Positions 25,061 to 33,653 of a stretch of 64,000 nt of DNA are shown here, piece by piece. Where the stretch lies: positions 1,116,001 through 1,180,000 of the forward strand of contig NZ_BMSY01000001.1 in the NCBI RefSeq assembly GCF_014649395.1, in the 5' to 3' direction. The notes beneath the pieces were generated by a model that saw only the letters and a list, made by a program, of their open reading frames with translations, ran no database searches and was not told the origin of the DNA. The translations under genes were made by a program, and so were the position numbers. The stretch comes from Streptomyces aureoverticillatus. GTDB taxonomy: Bacteria > Actinomycetota > Actinomycetes > Streptomycetales > Streptomycetaceae. The first letter of the stretch is position 1. Each line of letters opens with the position of its first letter.

Positions 25061-26536
25061 TCAGGACTTCTTCAGGACCGCCTCCATCACCGCCTTGGCG
25101 ATCGGCGCGCCCAGCTTGCCGCCCGCGATCTCCGAGCGGGAGATGTCCATGTCCTCGGGGTCGACGAGCACGGCCACCGCCACCGGCGACGAGCCGTCGC
25201 TCTGCTTGGCGTAGGACACGAACCACGCGTACGGCCGCTCGTCGCGCACGTCCGCGCCGTGCTGCGCCGTGCCGGGCTTGCCGCCGACCGTGACGCCGTC
25301 GATCGCCACCTTGTCGCCGGTGCCGTCGGTCACGGTGTACTCCATCATCTGCTGCACCGTGCGCGCCGTGTCCGGCGAGACCGCCTGCTCCAGCTCCTCC
25401 GGCTCGTTCTTCTGCACCGCCGAAAGGTCGGCGCCGCGCAACTCGTCGACCAGGTACGGCTTCATCACCTTGCCGTCGTTGGCGAGCCCGGCGGTGACCA
25501 TGGCCATCTGCAGCGGCGTGGTGGTCACGCTGCCCTGGCCCATGCCGGTCAGCGCGGTCTGCGGCTTGTCCAGCTTCTCCGGGTAGCCGCTCGCGGCGGT
25601 GCGTACGGGCATGAACTGCTCCTTGTTGAAGCCGAACCGCTCCGCCGTCTCCCGCATCTTGTCCTTGCCGGTCTTCAACGCGGCGTCCAGGAAGACGTTG
25701 TTGCACGACCACTGCATCGCGGTCTTCATCGACGCCTTGTCGCACTGCGCGTTCGGCACGACGTTGCCGATCTCCGTCGAGCTCTGCGGCAGCCGGTAGG
25801 GGGCCCGCGCTCCGGACGAGGCGTTGATGTCGGTGACCGTGCCGTGCTCCAGGGCGGCGGCCGCGGTGAGGATCTTGAAGGTCGAGCCGGGCGGATACGC
25901 CTCGCGGAACGCCCGGTTGTTCAGCGGCTTGTCCTTCCGCTTGTCCAGTTCCTTGAACGCCTTGCCGTCCTTGCCGGAGATGCCGGCGAACACCGACGGG
26001 TCGTACGAGGGCGTGCTCGCCATCGCCAGGATCTTGCCGGAGCGCGGGTCGAGGGCGACCACCGCGCCCTTCGCGTCCAGGTCGGTGAGGCCCTTGTAGG
26101 CGGCTTTCTGCGCCTTCGGGTCGATGGTGGTGACCACGTCGCCGCCCTTGGGCCGCTCGCCGGTCAGCGCGTCCACCGGCGAGCCGAGGAGCCGGCTGTC
26201 CTTGCCGCCGAGCAGGTCGTCGTGCACGCCCTCCAGGAACGTCTGCCCCTGGGCCTGCGAGAAGAAGCCGGTGACCGGCGCGTACATGGGCCCGTTCTTG
26301 TAGGTCCGCTTGTACTTGAAGTCCGAGCCCGGGGTCGCCACCGAGCCCGTTATCGCCTGGCCGCCGACGATGATGTCACCGCGCGGCTGGCCGAAGGCCG
26401 CTATCTTCACGCGCCGGTTCTGGTCGTGCTCGGCGAGGGTGTCGCTCCGTACGAACTGCACCCAGGTGGCGCGCACGAGGAGAGCGAGCACGAGCAGGCC
26501 GCAGAAGACGGCGGTGCGGCGGACTGTCTTGTTCAT
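25061..26536 (-). CDS. penicillin-binding protein 2 / FtsI-like transpeptidase
   Basis: ATG 26536 (MNKTVRRTAVFCGLLVLALL) gives 491 residues: a short cytoplasmic end, one signal-anchor helix, a PBP-dimer domain (FGQPRGDIIVGGQAITG) and a transpeptidase domain. SxxK is STFK near 216 and SxN is SCN near 277. The third motif reads KPG (GGKPGTAQHG, near 422) instead of the usual KTG/KSG. It resembles the PbpA-type class B PBPs of actinobacteria. The start overlaps the stop of the esterase lipoprotein (ATGA), so both come from one transcript. Confidence 0.9.
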   Translation of the reverse strand: MNKTVRRTAVFCGLLVLALLVRATWVQFVRSDTLAEHDQNRRVKIAAFGQPRGDIIVGGQAITGSVATPGSDFKYKRTYKNGPMYAPVTGFFSQAQGQTFLEGVHDDLLGGKDSRLLGSPVDALTGERPKGGDVVTTIDPKAQKAAYKGLTDLDAKGAVVALDPRSGKILAMASTPSYDPSVFAGISGKDGKAFKELDKRKDKPLNNRAFREAYPPGSTFKILTAAAALEHGTVTDINASSGARAPYRLPQSSTEIGNVVPNAQCDKASMKTAMQWSCNNVFLDAALKTGKDKMRETAERFGFNKEQFMPVRTAASGYPEKLDKPQTALTGMGQGSVTTTPLQMAMVTAGLANDGKVMKPYLVDELRGADLSAVQKNEPEELEQAVSPDTARTVQQMMEYTVTDGTGDKVAIDGVTVGGKPGTAQHGADVRDERPYAWFVSYAKQSDGSSPVAVAVLVDPEDMDISRSEIAGGKLGAPIAKAVMEAVLKKS

Positions 26537-27591
26537 CGGTCGGTACGCTCCGGGGTCTTCGCTGCCTTGGCTGTGTTGCCCGCGGGCCGGGGTGCCTGCT
26601 CCTTGAGGAAGCCGAGCACCGTGTCCGTGGTGTCCAGGGCCTTGCTGGCGGGGCCGAAGCCCTTGGGCGGGGTGACGCGGGTGCCGGGCCAGGTGTGGCC
26701 CGCGTCCCGCACGACGAGAAGTTCGACGGGGACGGTTCCCGGGCCGGGGCGCCACACCGTGCGGTCGTAGCCCTTGCGGGACTGCTCGGCCGGGGCCTTC
26801 GTGCGTCCCGCTGTGGCGAAGGCCTGGGCGCTGGCGCGGGCCGATCTGGTCGCCATGATCGGTTCCTGGCCCTTGGGGGCCGGTCCCGGGCGGGCCAGGC
26901 CCGTGACGGGGCGTACGGGATCCTCGGCGCCGTAGACGATCATCACCGGCACCGGCCCGGACGGCCGCACCGTCGCCCGCCCGGTGGGCAGTTGACCCGC
27001 GACCGACACCGCGCCCGCCACCAGCTTCGGCCGCTCGGCCGCCACCCGCAGCGCCATCGACCCGCCGTTGGAGAACCCCACCACGTACACCCGCCGGGGA
27101 TCGGCCTGCCGCGTCCGCACCAGCTTGTCGACCAGCGCCTCGGTGAACCGCACATCGGCCGCCGGGTCGGGCCGCTGCCGGGTCGGCGCGGCGCCCGCAC
27201 CCCACGCCTTGCGCAGGGCCTCCGGGTAGGCGACGAGCATCCCGCGCGCCTTCGCCGCCCTGTCCAGGCCGGACAGCTCACGCATCTCCGCCGGGTCGGC
27301 GCCGCGCCCGTGGAAGGCGACGACGAGCGGGCGGGGGCCCGGGCCGGGGGCGGTGGGCTTGTGCAGGAGGTACGAGCGGGTGGCGCCGTCCACGCGGAGG
27401 TGCTCGCGGGTGTCGGCGGCAGCCGAGGTCTTCGAGGAGGTGGCCGTCGCTTCCGGGGAGTCGGAGTCGTCCGAGGCGGAGCAGCCCGTGACGAGGGCGA
27501 GGCCCACCACCAGGGCGCCGGGCCAGCCGCGCCGGGCACTTCGACGACGTACACCGACGGCAGCGGGCCGTACCGAAGAGAGCAAGGTCAT
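26533..27591 (-). CDS. LpqC-like esterase lipoprotein (PHB-depolymerase family)
   Basis: The 352-residue precursor carries an Arg-rich start, hydrophobic core and lipobox LVTGCSAS. The alpha/beta-hydrolase domain shows PLVVAFHGRGADP (oxyanion region), VVGFSNGGSMALRVA (nucleophile Ser near 172), VYGAEDPVRP (Asp) and DAGHTWPG (His), as in LpqC and feruloyl/PHB esterases. It is anchored outside the cell and coupled to a class B PBP, which suggests a cell-envelope substrate. It is divergent from the LysR/beta-lactamase pair across an 85-bp AT-rich spacer. Confidence 0.88.
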   Translation of the reverse strand: MTLLSSVRPAAVGVRRRSARRGWPGALVVGLALVTGCSASDDSDSPEATATSSKTSAAADTREHLRVDGATRSYLLHKPTAPGPGPRPLVVAFHGRGADPAEMRELSGLDRAAKARGMLVAYPEALRKAWGAGAAPTRQRPDPAADVRFTEALVDKLVRTRQADPRRVYVVGFSNGGSMALRVAAERPKLVAGAVSVAGQLPTGRATVRPSGPVPVMIVYGAEDPVRPVTGLARPGPAPKGQEPIMATRSARASAQAFATAGRTKAPAEQSRKGYDRTVWRPGPGTVPVELLVVRDAGHTWPGTRVTPPKGFGPASKALDTTDTVLGFLKEQAPRPAGNTAKAAKTPERTDR

Positions 27592-27631
27592 GCGCTGAAC
27601 AGAACAGCGTCCCGCACCCTATGTCCAAGTT

Positions 27632-27667
27632 CGATATCACTTACGTATTGATTAATCTGCGATATCG
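27632..27667. promoter_or_regulatory. AT-rich inverted repeat, candidate LysR operator
   Basis: CGATATC (27632-27638) and GATATCG (27661-27667) flank an AT-rich core containing ATTGATTAAT, in the spacer between the esterase and LysR genes. Position and AT-richness fit the T-N11-A style sites of LysR regulators. It could serve both divergent transcripts. Confidence 0.5.
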
Positions 27668-27676
27668 TCGCTGCTT

Positions 27677-28645
27677 GTGGACCTGATGCGGCACCTGGAG
27701 TGCTTTGTGGCTGTTGCAGAAGAGTCACATTTCGGCAGGGCCGCGGAGCGCCTCGGCATGGCCCAGCCACCCCTGTCCCAGCGCATCCAGCGCCTGGAAC
27801 GCCACCTCGGCGTACGCCTCTTCGAACGCACCAGCCGACAGGTCACCATCACCAAGGCCGGGACCCTGCTGCTCGACGACGCCCGCGAACTGCTCGCCCG
27901 GTCCGAGGCGCTGCTCGCCACCGCCCGCCGCATCCGGGACGGCGAGAGCGGCCTGCTGCGCGCCGCGCTCCCGCCGGACATCGCGGGGGAGACCGTCGCC
28001 GCGCTCCTCGCCGGCTTCCGGCAGCGGCACGCGGGCGTCGAACTGGAGCTGCGCGAGCTGACCACCGCCCAGCAGCTCGACCAGCTCGCCGCGCACGACC
28101 TCGACGTCGGCCTCATCCACCACCCCTGCGACGTCACCGGACTGGAACTCGGGCCCGTGCTGCGCCGCGAGGTCGGCGTGCTGCTGCCGCGCGGCGCCCC
28201 CGCGGCCGCCCTCGACGAGGTCCCGCTCACCGCGCTCACGGGCTACGACCTGGTGCTCTTCCACCGCAGCGCCGCGCCCGCCCTGCACGACGACCTCCTG
28301 ACCACCTGCGCCAGGGACGGCTACACCCCCGCCGCCGTCCGGCACGGCCAGGGCGCCAGCTTCGTCCGCGGCCTGCTCCTCTCCTCGCACGCCGTCGCGC
28401 TCAGCCCCAAGGACGCGCACCCCGCGCACGCGGCGGGCGAGGCCCCCGACATCGTCTGGCGGCCCCTCGCGGGCGCCCCGCTGGCCTGGCGGCACTCGGT
28501 GGCCTGGCCGAAGGGGCGCGGCGACGCCGCCGTGGCGACGTTCGCGCAGGCCGTCACCGACGCCCTGCGGAGCACCGCCGCCGTGACCGCCGACGCGCCC
28601 CCGCGCCCGCTCCACCTGCGCCCGACCGCGGAGTACTGGCTGTGA
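27677..28645 (+). CDS. LysR-family transcriptional regulator
   Basis: The 322-residue product has the LysR winged HTH at its N-terminus (LECFVAVAEESHFGRAAERL, QPPLSQRIQRLERHLG, LFERTSRQVTITKAG) and a two-lobed effector domain after residue 90. Its TGA overlaps the GTG of the beta-lactamase-like gene (GTGA). LysR regulators beside beta-lactamase genes (AmpR, BlaB-type) often respond to cell-wall fragments. Here the pair is co-directional and coupled rather than divergent. A likely operator lies at 27632-27667. Confidence 0.92.
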   Translation: MDLMRHLECFVAVAEESHFGRAAERLGMAQPPLSQRIQRLERHLGVRLFERTSRQVTITKAGTLLLDDARELLARSEALLATARRIRDGESGLLRAALPPDIAGETVAALLAGFRQRHAGVELELRELTTAQQLDQLAAHDLDVGLIHHPCDVTGLELGPVLRREVGVLLPRGAPAAALDEVPLTALTGYDLVLFHRSAAPALHDDLLTTCARDGYTPAAVRHGQGASFVRGLLLSSHAVALSPKDAHPAHAAGEAPDIVWRPLAGAPLAWRHSVAWPKGRGDAAVATFAQAVTDALRSTAAVTADAPPRPLHLRPTAEYWL

Positions 28646-29526
28646 CCAAAGCCCCGAGCAACACCGTCATCCGTCTCCAGGAGGCGTTCGCCGAGGCCGG
28701 CGTCACGGGCCGGCTGCACGCCCTCGACATCGACTCCGGCGCGGAGATCTCCGCGGGCGCGGACCAGCTCGTCGTCACCGCGAGCGTCCACAAGCTGTGC
28801 GTACTCGTCACGCTGTACGAACACGCGGCGGCGGGCCGCCTGGACCTCACCGAACAGGTCGAGTGCCCCGTGGACGGCCGTACTTCGGGCCCCACCGGGC
28901 TCGCCGCCATGCTCGACCCGGTCCGCGTCTCCCTGCGCGACGCCGCGTACCTGATGATGGCCGTCAGCGACAACACCGCCGCCGAACTCCTGCTGCGCCG
29001 CGTCGGTCTGGACGCCGTGAACGCGACCACCGCCCGCCTCGGCCTGACCCGCACCCGGGCCCTGCACACCTTCAGCGAGACGTTCGCGTCCATGCGCGAG
29101 GACGCGGGCCCGGAGGGCGCCCAGGCGCTCACCGACCCGTACGTCATCGCCCGCCTCCGCGCCCTGGACCCCGCCCGCACCAACCACAGCACCCCGCGCG
29201 ACATGACCCGCCTGCTCGGCGCCCTGTGGCGGGACGAGGCCTGCACCCCCGAACACGGCGCCGCCATGCGCCGCGTCCTCGGCCTCCAGGTCTGGCCGCA
29301 CCGCCTCGCCGCGGGCTTCCCCTTCGACGACGTGCACGTCGCGGGCAAGACCGGCAGCCTGCCGACGCTGCGCAACGAAGTGGGCGTCGTCGAGTACCCC
29401 GACGGCGGCCGCTACGCCGTCGCCGTCTTCACCCGCGCCGCCCGCACCGCGGCGACGCTGCCGTCGGCGGACGCGGTGATCGGGACGGCGGCGCGGATCG
29501 CGGTGGAGGCGCTGCGGGTGGCGTGA
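28642..29526 (+). CDS. class A beta-lactamase-like serine hydrolase, no signal peptide
   Basis: The 294-residue product begins TKAPSNTVIRLQEAFAEAGV, with no secretion signal. Motifs are SVHK (SxxK, near 47), SDN (MAVSDNTAAELLLRR, near 109) and KTG (HVAGKTGSLP, near 235). The omega-loop ExxLN motif that carries the deacylating Glu of true class A beta-lactamases is not visible; the region reads LDPARTNHSTPRDM. A cytoplasmic penicillin-recognising hydrolase or esterase is as likely as a resistance enzyme. Transcription is coupled to the LysR gene. Confidence 0.85.
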   Translation: MTKAPSNTVIRLQEAFAEAGVTGRLHALDIDSGAEISAGADQLVVTASVHKLCVLVTLYEHAAAGRLDLTEQVECPVDGRTSGPTGLAAMLDPVRVSLRDAAYLMMAVSDNTAAELLLRRVGLDAVNATTARLGLTRTRALHTFSETFASMREDAGPEGAQALTDPYVIARLRALDPARTNHSTPRDMTRLLGALWRDEACTPEHGAAMRRVLGLQVWPHRLAAGFPFDDVHVAGKTGSLPTLRNEVGVVEYPDGGRYAVAVFTRAARTAATLPSADAVIGTAARIAVEALRVA

Positions 29527-29596
29527 GGCGCCCGCCCGGCGGTCCGCGGGCCGCGGTCCCGGGGGATTGTCAGACCCTCCGCCTACCGTGAGGACC

Positions 29597-30151
29597 ATGG
29601 AGAGAACAGAGGGCACCACCCAGACGTCGAACGTACGGCTCGCGCCCTGGTCCGAGAGCGACTTCGAGCTGCTCGTGCGGCACAACGCACCCGAGATGAC
29701 GGCCCACTTGGGCGGCCCCGAGACCCACGAGAAGCTGGTGGACCGGCACCTGCGCTATCTGAACCTCGACGGCGAACGGGGGCAGATGTTCAGGATCGTG
29801 ACGGCCCCCGAGGGCGAGACCGCGGGCATCGTCGGCTTCTGGGAGACCACCCACCACGGCGAGGACGTGTGGGAGGCCGGATGGGGAGTCCTGCCGGAGT
29901 GCCAGGGCCGCGGCATCGCCGGCGCGGCGGTCCGCCTGGTGGTCGGCGAGGCCCGCGCGACAGGCCTGCACCGCCACCTGCACGCCTGCCCCTCCGTGGC
30001 CAACGCCGCCTCCAACGGCGTGTGCCGCAAGGCGGGCTTCACGCTCCTCGGCGAGGAGGACATGGAGTATCCGAAGGGGCACTGGATGCGGTGCAACGAC
30101 TGGCGGCTGGACCTGACGGCGGACCAGAAGCAGTCAGGCGTACCGATGTAG
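29597..30151 (+). CDS. GNAT-family N-acetyltransferase (RimJ-like)
   Basis: ATG 29597 gives 184 residues. The acetyl-CoA loop is WGVLPECQGRGIAGAAVRLV (R/QxxGxG/A), preceded by IVGFWETTHHGEDVWEAG and followed by PSVANAASNGVCRKAGF. This is the pattern of the RimJ/RimL-like small acetyltransferases that modify amino groups of peptides or small molecules. The acceptor is unknown. It stands alone between the beta-lactamase-like gene and a convergent secreted protein. Confidence 0.87.
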   Translation: MERTEGTTQTSNVRLAPWSESDFELLVRHNAPEMTAHLGGPETHEKLVDRHLRYLNLDGERGQMFRIVTAPEGETAGIVGFWETTHHGEDVWEAGWGVLPECQGRGIAGAAVRLVVGEARATGLHRHLHACPSVANAASNGVCRKAGFTLLGEEDMEYPKGHWMRCNDWRLDLTADQKQSGVPM

Positions 30152-30161
30152 CCGGCCGCAG

Positions 30162-30629
30162 TCAGAAGTAGTACGAGTCCCCGGTGTCCAGCACCAGCAC
30201 CGCGTGCTCGTTGTTCCGCGGGTTGCGGTCGACCGCGCCACCGTTCCAGGCGGTGCCCACGGTCACCGTCACCTCCCGCGGCTCCCCCCGCAGCCGGACC
30301 GCGAGGTCGATCCGCTCCCCCCGGCCCCCCGCGGGCAGCGCCCCCGTGCGGCACAGCACGCCCCGCTCGCCGGCCCGCACACAGGAGTCCGGCAGCCGCG
30401 TCGTGTCCTCCAGCGGGGCCGACCACGCGAGCCGGACGCTCGCGCCCGGCACGTCGTCAGGACCGTGGTTCTCCGGCGTCAGCGAGACCGCCGCGAGCCC
30501 CCGGGTCATGGCCACATGCCCGTGGTACGCGACGTCCGCCTCCGGCACCGTCCTCCCGCCGGCCACCGCGCCCCCGCTCCCCCACAGCACCGCGCCCAGG
30601 ACGACGGCCCCCACACAGAGCACCCGCAC
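30162..30629 (-). CDS. secreted protein of unknown function
   Basis: GTG 30629 is chosen because GGAGG lies five bases before it and the product then starts with a clean signal peptide ([20 protein letters not shown], cleavage near AVAGG). The mature part (about 130 residues) has two cysteines ([13 protein letters not shown]) and a beta-rich pattern ending [13 protein letters not shown], resembling a DUF11-like or Ig-like fold. No catalytic motif is seen. It converges on the GNAT gene. Confidence 0.68.
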   Translation of the reverse strand: MRVLCVGAVVLGAVLWGSGGAVAGGRTVPEADVAYHGHVAMTRGLAAVSLTPENHGPDDVPGASVRLAWSAPLEDTTRLPDSCVRAGERGVLCRTGALPAGGRGERIDLAVRLRGEPREVTVTVGTAWNGGAVDRNPRNNEHAVLVLDTGDSYYF

Positions 30630-30741
30630 GACTACCTCCACGTCGACCGCAAGACGAACCGAGCAGAACGAAACGCACCTCATCCATGCCACCCGCCGCC
30701 CCTCCGGACCCCCCAAACCCCCACATGCCACCCTGTTGACC

Positions 30742-31077
30742 ATGCTCGTCGCCCGCTCCGCCGCCCTGTTCGTCGTCGCCGCCCTGTTCGAGATCGGCGG
30801 CGCCTGGCTGGTCTGGCAGGGGGTGCGGGAGCACCGGGGCTGGGTGTGGATCGGCGCCGGAGTCATCGCCCTGGGGGCCTACGGCTTCGTCGCGACGCTC
30901 CAGCCCGACGCCGACTTCGGCCGGATCCTGGCCGCGTACGGCGGCGTCTTCGTGGCGGGTTCGATCGCCTGGGGCGCGGTCGCGGACGGCTACCGGCCCG
31001 ACCGCTGGGACGTGACCGGGGCGCTGATCTGCCTGGCGGGCATGGCCGTGATCATGTACGCGCCGCGAGGGGACTGA
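30742..31077 (+). CDS. UPF0060/YnfA small membrane protein
   Basis: The 111-residue product has four hydrophobic helices. Family signatures are [20 protein letters not shown] near the start and [14 protein letters not shown] later. YnfA-type proteins are small multidrug-resistance-like transporters, but their substrate is not established. The gene begins 112 bp from the divergent secreted protein. Confidence 0.9.
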   Translation: MLVARSAALFVVAALFEIGGAWLVWQGVREHRGWVWIGAGVIALGAYGFVATLQPDADFGRILAAYGGVFVAGSIAWGAVADGYRPDRWDVTGALICLAGMAVIMYAPRGD

Positions 31078-31147
31078 GCGGGCGCGGGGCCGGGCAGCAA
31101 GGCGTCCGCCCGCCGCTCCCGGGAGGCCCGCGCCTATGCTGACCGGA

Positions 31148-31163
31148 CAACGTACGCACGTTG
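31148..31163. promoter_or_regulatory. inverted repeat overlapping a possible -35 of the SDR gene
   Basis: CAACGT-ACGC-ACGTTG ends in TTGACG (31161-31166), a possible -35 element, about 38 bp before the SDR start. A further CGTACGCACG copy follows at 31173-31182. This is compatible with a TetR- or MarR-type operator. Confidence 0.35.
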
Positions 31164-31200
31164 ACGGAGCGGCGTACGCACGAACCCCGAGGGAGCCCGC

Positions 31201-31980
31201 ATGTCCGCCGCAGAAGCGACGCCCCGCAAGCCCGGTATCGCGATCGTCACCGGTGCCAGTGGCGGCATCGGCGCGGCGACCGCACGCGGCCTCGCGGCGG
31301 CCGGCCACCGGGTCGTGCTGACGGCCCGCCGCAAGGACCGCATCGAGGCGCTGGCCGCGGAGCTGACGGCGGCGGGGCACGACGCGACGGCGTACGCACT
31401 CGACGTCACCGACCGCGCGGCGGTCGACGCCTTCGCGACGGCCTTCCGCGAGATCGCGGTCCTGGTGAACAACGCGGGCGGGGCACTCGGCGCGGACCCG
31501 GTGGCGACGGGCTCCCCGGAGGACTGGCGCCAGATGTACGAGACGAACGTCATCGGCACCCTGAACGTCACCCAGGCCCTGCTCCCCGCGCTCACCGCGA
31601 GCGGCGACGGCACCGTGGTCGTCGTCTCCTCGACGGCGGGCCACGGCACCTACGAGGGCGGCGCGGGCTACGTCGCCGCCAAGCACGCCGAGCACGTCCT
31701 CGCCGAGACCCTGCGCCTGGAGATCGTCGGCACCCCCGTCCGCGTGATCGAGATCGCCCCCGGCATGGTCAAGACGGAGGGCTTCGCGCTGACCCGCTTC
31801 GGCGGCGACGAGGAGAAGGCGGCCAAGGTCTACGCGGGCGTCGCCGAGCCGCTGACGGCGGACGACGTGGCGGACACGATCACCTGGGCGGTGACCCGCC
31901 CCTCCCACGTGAACATCGACCTCCTCGTGGTCCGCCCCCGGGCCCAGGCGTCCAACACCAAGGTCCACCGGGAGCAGTGA
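31201..31980 (+). CDS. SDR-family oxidoreductase
   Basis: The 259-residue protein is a classical short-chain dehydrogenase: IVTGASGGIGAATARGLAAA (NADP-type loop), LVNNAGGALG, Ser in VVSSTAGHGTYEGG and YVAAKHAEHV (YxxxK). The substrate is not predictable. The final A of its TGA is the first base of the next start codon (TGATG), so a small membrane protein is translationally coupled to it. Confidence 0.92.
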   Translation: MSAAEATPRKPGIAIVTGASGGIGAATARGLAAAGHRVVLTARRKDRIEALAAELTAAGHDATAYALDVTDRAAVDAFATAFREIAVLVNNAGGALGADPVATGSPEDWRQMYETNVIGTLNVTQALLPALTASGDGTVVVVSSTAGHGTYEGGAGYVAAKHAEHVLAETLRLEIVGTPVRVIEIAPGMVKTEGFALTRFGGDEEKAAKVYAGVAEPLTADDVADTITWAVTRPSHVNIDLLVVRPRAQASNTKVHREQ

Positions 31981-32189
31981 TGACCTACGCCGCCGACGAC
32001 CCCGGCTCCCCCGGCGGCTCGCCCGACTCCCCCGACCCCCTGGACCGACTCCGCTACGAACAGGAGTCCCGCCGCCTGGCCCAGGAGAAGAAGAACGAAC
32101 GCATGGTGTGGTGGTACCTCGCGTACTTCCTCTTCGGCATCCACATCGTGGCGTTCGTGATGATCTACGCGGTCATGCACGCCAAGTAG
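31980..32189 (+). CDS. small single-pass membrane protein, 69 aa
   Basis: The N-terminal part is Pro/Ser/Asp-rich (PGSPGGSPDSPDPLDRL) with a charged helix EQESRRLAQEKKNER. One C-terminal transmembrane helix follows (MVWWYLAYFLFGIHIVAFVM). It resembles the short DUF6126-type actinobacterial proteins. Translational coupling to the SDR gene by TGATG suggests a functional pair, perhaps a membrane tether. Confidence 0.75.
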   Translation: MTYAADDPGSPGGSPDSPDPLDRLRYEQESRRLAQEKKNERMVWWYLAYFLFGIHIVAFVMIYAVMHAK

Positions 32190-32233
32190 GCCCGAGCCGA
32201 GCAGGCCCGAAGGGCCGAACCGGACCGGCCGGT

Positions 32234-33427
32234 TCAACCCTTCACGCACACCACCTGCTTCAGCTTCGCCACCACCTGGACCAGGTCCGTCTGCTGGTCG
32301 ATGACCTTGTCGATGGACTTGTACGCACCGGGGATCTCGTCCACGACGCCGGAGTCCTTGCGGCACTCGACGCCCCGCGTCTGCTCCTCCAGGTCCCGCG
32401 TGGAGAACCGCTTCTTCGCGGCGTTGCGGCTCATCTTGCGGCCCGCGCCGTGCGAGGCGGAGTTGAAGGACGCCTCGTTGCCGAGGCCCTTCACGATGTA
32501 CGAGCCGGTGCCCATCGAGCCCGGGATGATGCCGTAGTCCCCGGAGCCCGCGCGGATCGCGCCCTTGCGGGTGACCAGCAGGTCCATGCCGTCGTACCGC
32601 TCCTCCGCCACGTAGTTGTGGTGGCAGGAGATCTCCTGGTCGAAGGTCGGCGCGGCCTTCTTGAACTCCTTGCGGATCACGTCCTTGAACAGCGCCATCA
32701 TGAGCGCGCGGTTGTACTTCGCGTACTCCTGGGCCCAGAACAGGTCGTTGCGGTACGCCGCCATCTGCGGGGTGTCCGCGATGAAGACCGCCAGGTCGCG
32801 GTCCACCAGGCCCTGGTTGTGCGGCAGGTCGCGGGCCACGCCGATGTGGTGGTCGGCGAGTTCCTTGCCGATATTCCGGGAACCGGAGTGCAGCATGAGC
32901 CAGATCGATTCGGACATATCTACGCAAACTTCTACAAAGTGATTCCCGGCTCCGAGGGTCCCCATTTGCTTCACGGCCCGCTCCTCACGGAACTTGACCA
33001 CGTCCGCGACCCCCTCGAACCGCCCCCAGAAGTCGTCCCAGCCCCCCGTGGCCACCCCATGAAACCGCCCCGGCTCAACGGGCTCCTCATGCATCCCCCG
33101 CCCCACCGGGATCGCCTGCTCGATCTTCGAGCGCAGGCGCGAAAGGTCGTCGGGCAGGTCGGCGGCCGTCAGCGAGGTCCTGACGGCCGACATCCCGCAG
33201 CCGATGTCGACCCCGACCGCCGCCGGGCACACGGCGCCCTGCATCGCGATCACCGAGCCGACCGTCGCGCCCTTGCCGTAGTGGACGTCCGGCATGACGG
33301 CCAGGCCCTTGATCCAGGGCAGCGTGGCGACGTTCCGCAGCTGCTGCATCGCGGCGCCCTCGACCGTCTTGGGGTCCGCCCACATCCTGATGGGCACGTT
33401 CGCGCCCGGTACCTCGACGTACGTCAT
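32234..33427 (-). CDS. rtcB: RtcB-type RNA-splicing ligase
   Basis: ATG 33427 (GAGGAAG just upstream) gives 397 residues. Metal and guanylate-binding signatures are present: PDVHYGKGATVGSVIA, VGVDIGCGMSAVRT (metal Cys), GAGNHFVEV, LHSGSRNIGKELA and the GMP-accepting His in SASHGAGRKMS. RtcB joins 2',3'-cyclic phosphate (or 3'-phosphate) RNA ends to 5'-OH ends. It stands alone: no RtcA, archease or sigma-54 RtcR is visible nearby. It is divergent from a DUF3558 lipoprotein gene. Confidence 0.95.
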   Translation of the reverse strand: MTYVEVPGANVPIRMWADPKTVEGAAMQQLRNVATLPWIKGLAVMPDVHYGKGATVGSVIAMQGAVCPAAVGVDIGCGMSAVRTSLTAADLPDDLSRLRSKIEQAIPVGRGMHEEPVEPGRFHGVATGGWDDFWGRFEGVADVVKFREERAVKQMGTLGAGNHFVEVCVDMSESIWLMLHSGSRNIGKELADHHIGVARDLPHNQGLVDRDLAVFIADTPQMAAYRNDLFWAQEYAKYNRALMMALFKDVIRKEFKKAAPTFDQEISCHHNYVAEERYDGMDLLVTRKGAIRAGSGDYGIIPGSMGTGSYIVKGLGNEASFNSASHGAGRKMSRNAAKKRFSTRDLEEQTRGVECRKDSGVVDEIPGAYKSIDKVIDQQTDLVQVVAKLKQVVCVKG

Positions 33428-33653
33428 GACTTCCTCATTCCCCCGTACAACAACAAAAGACCTGAAGCGCAAATACCGGTGCCAAGGTCGACGTATGGGA
33501 TAACGGACCGGCATCCACAGCGGCGCGTGCGATACACATTGTGTCCACCGGCCGTCCGCCGGCGGCAACCGAATAACCAGGCCGGACGGGCCCGGCGAAC
33601 CGGCCCCCGGGGCCGGCGGACCGGAACCGTCCACGTCGAGAGGAGCCAGCACG

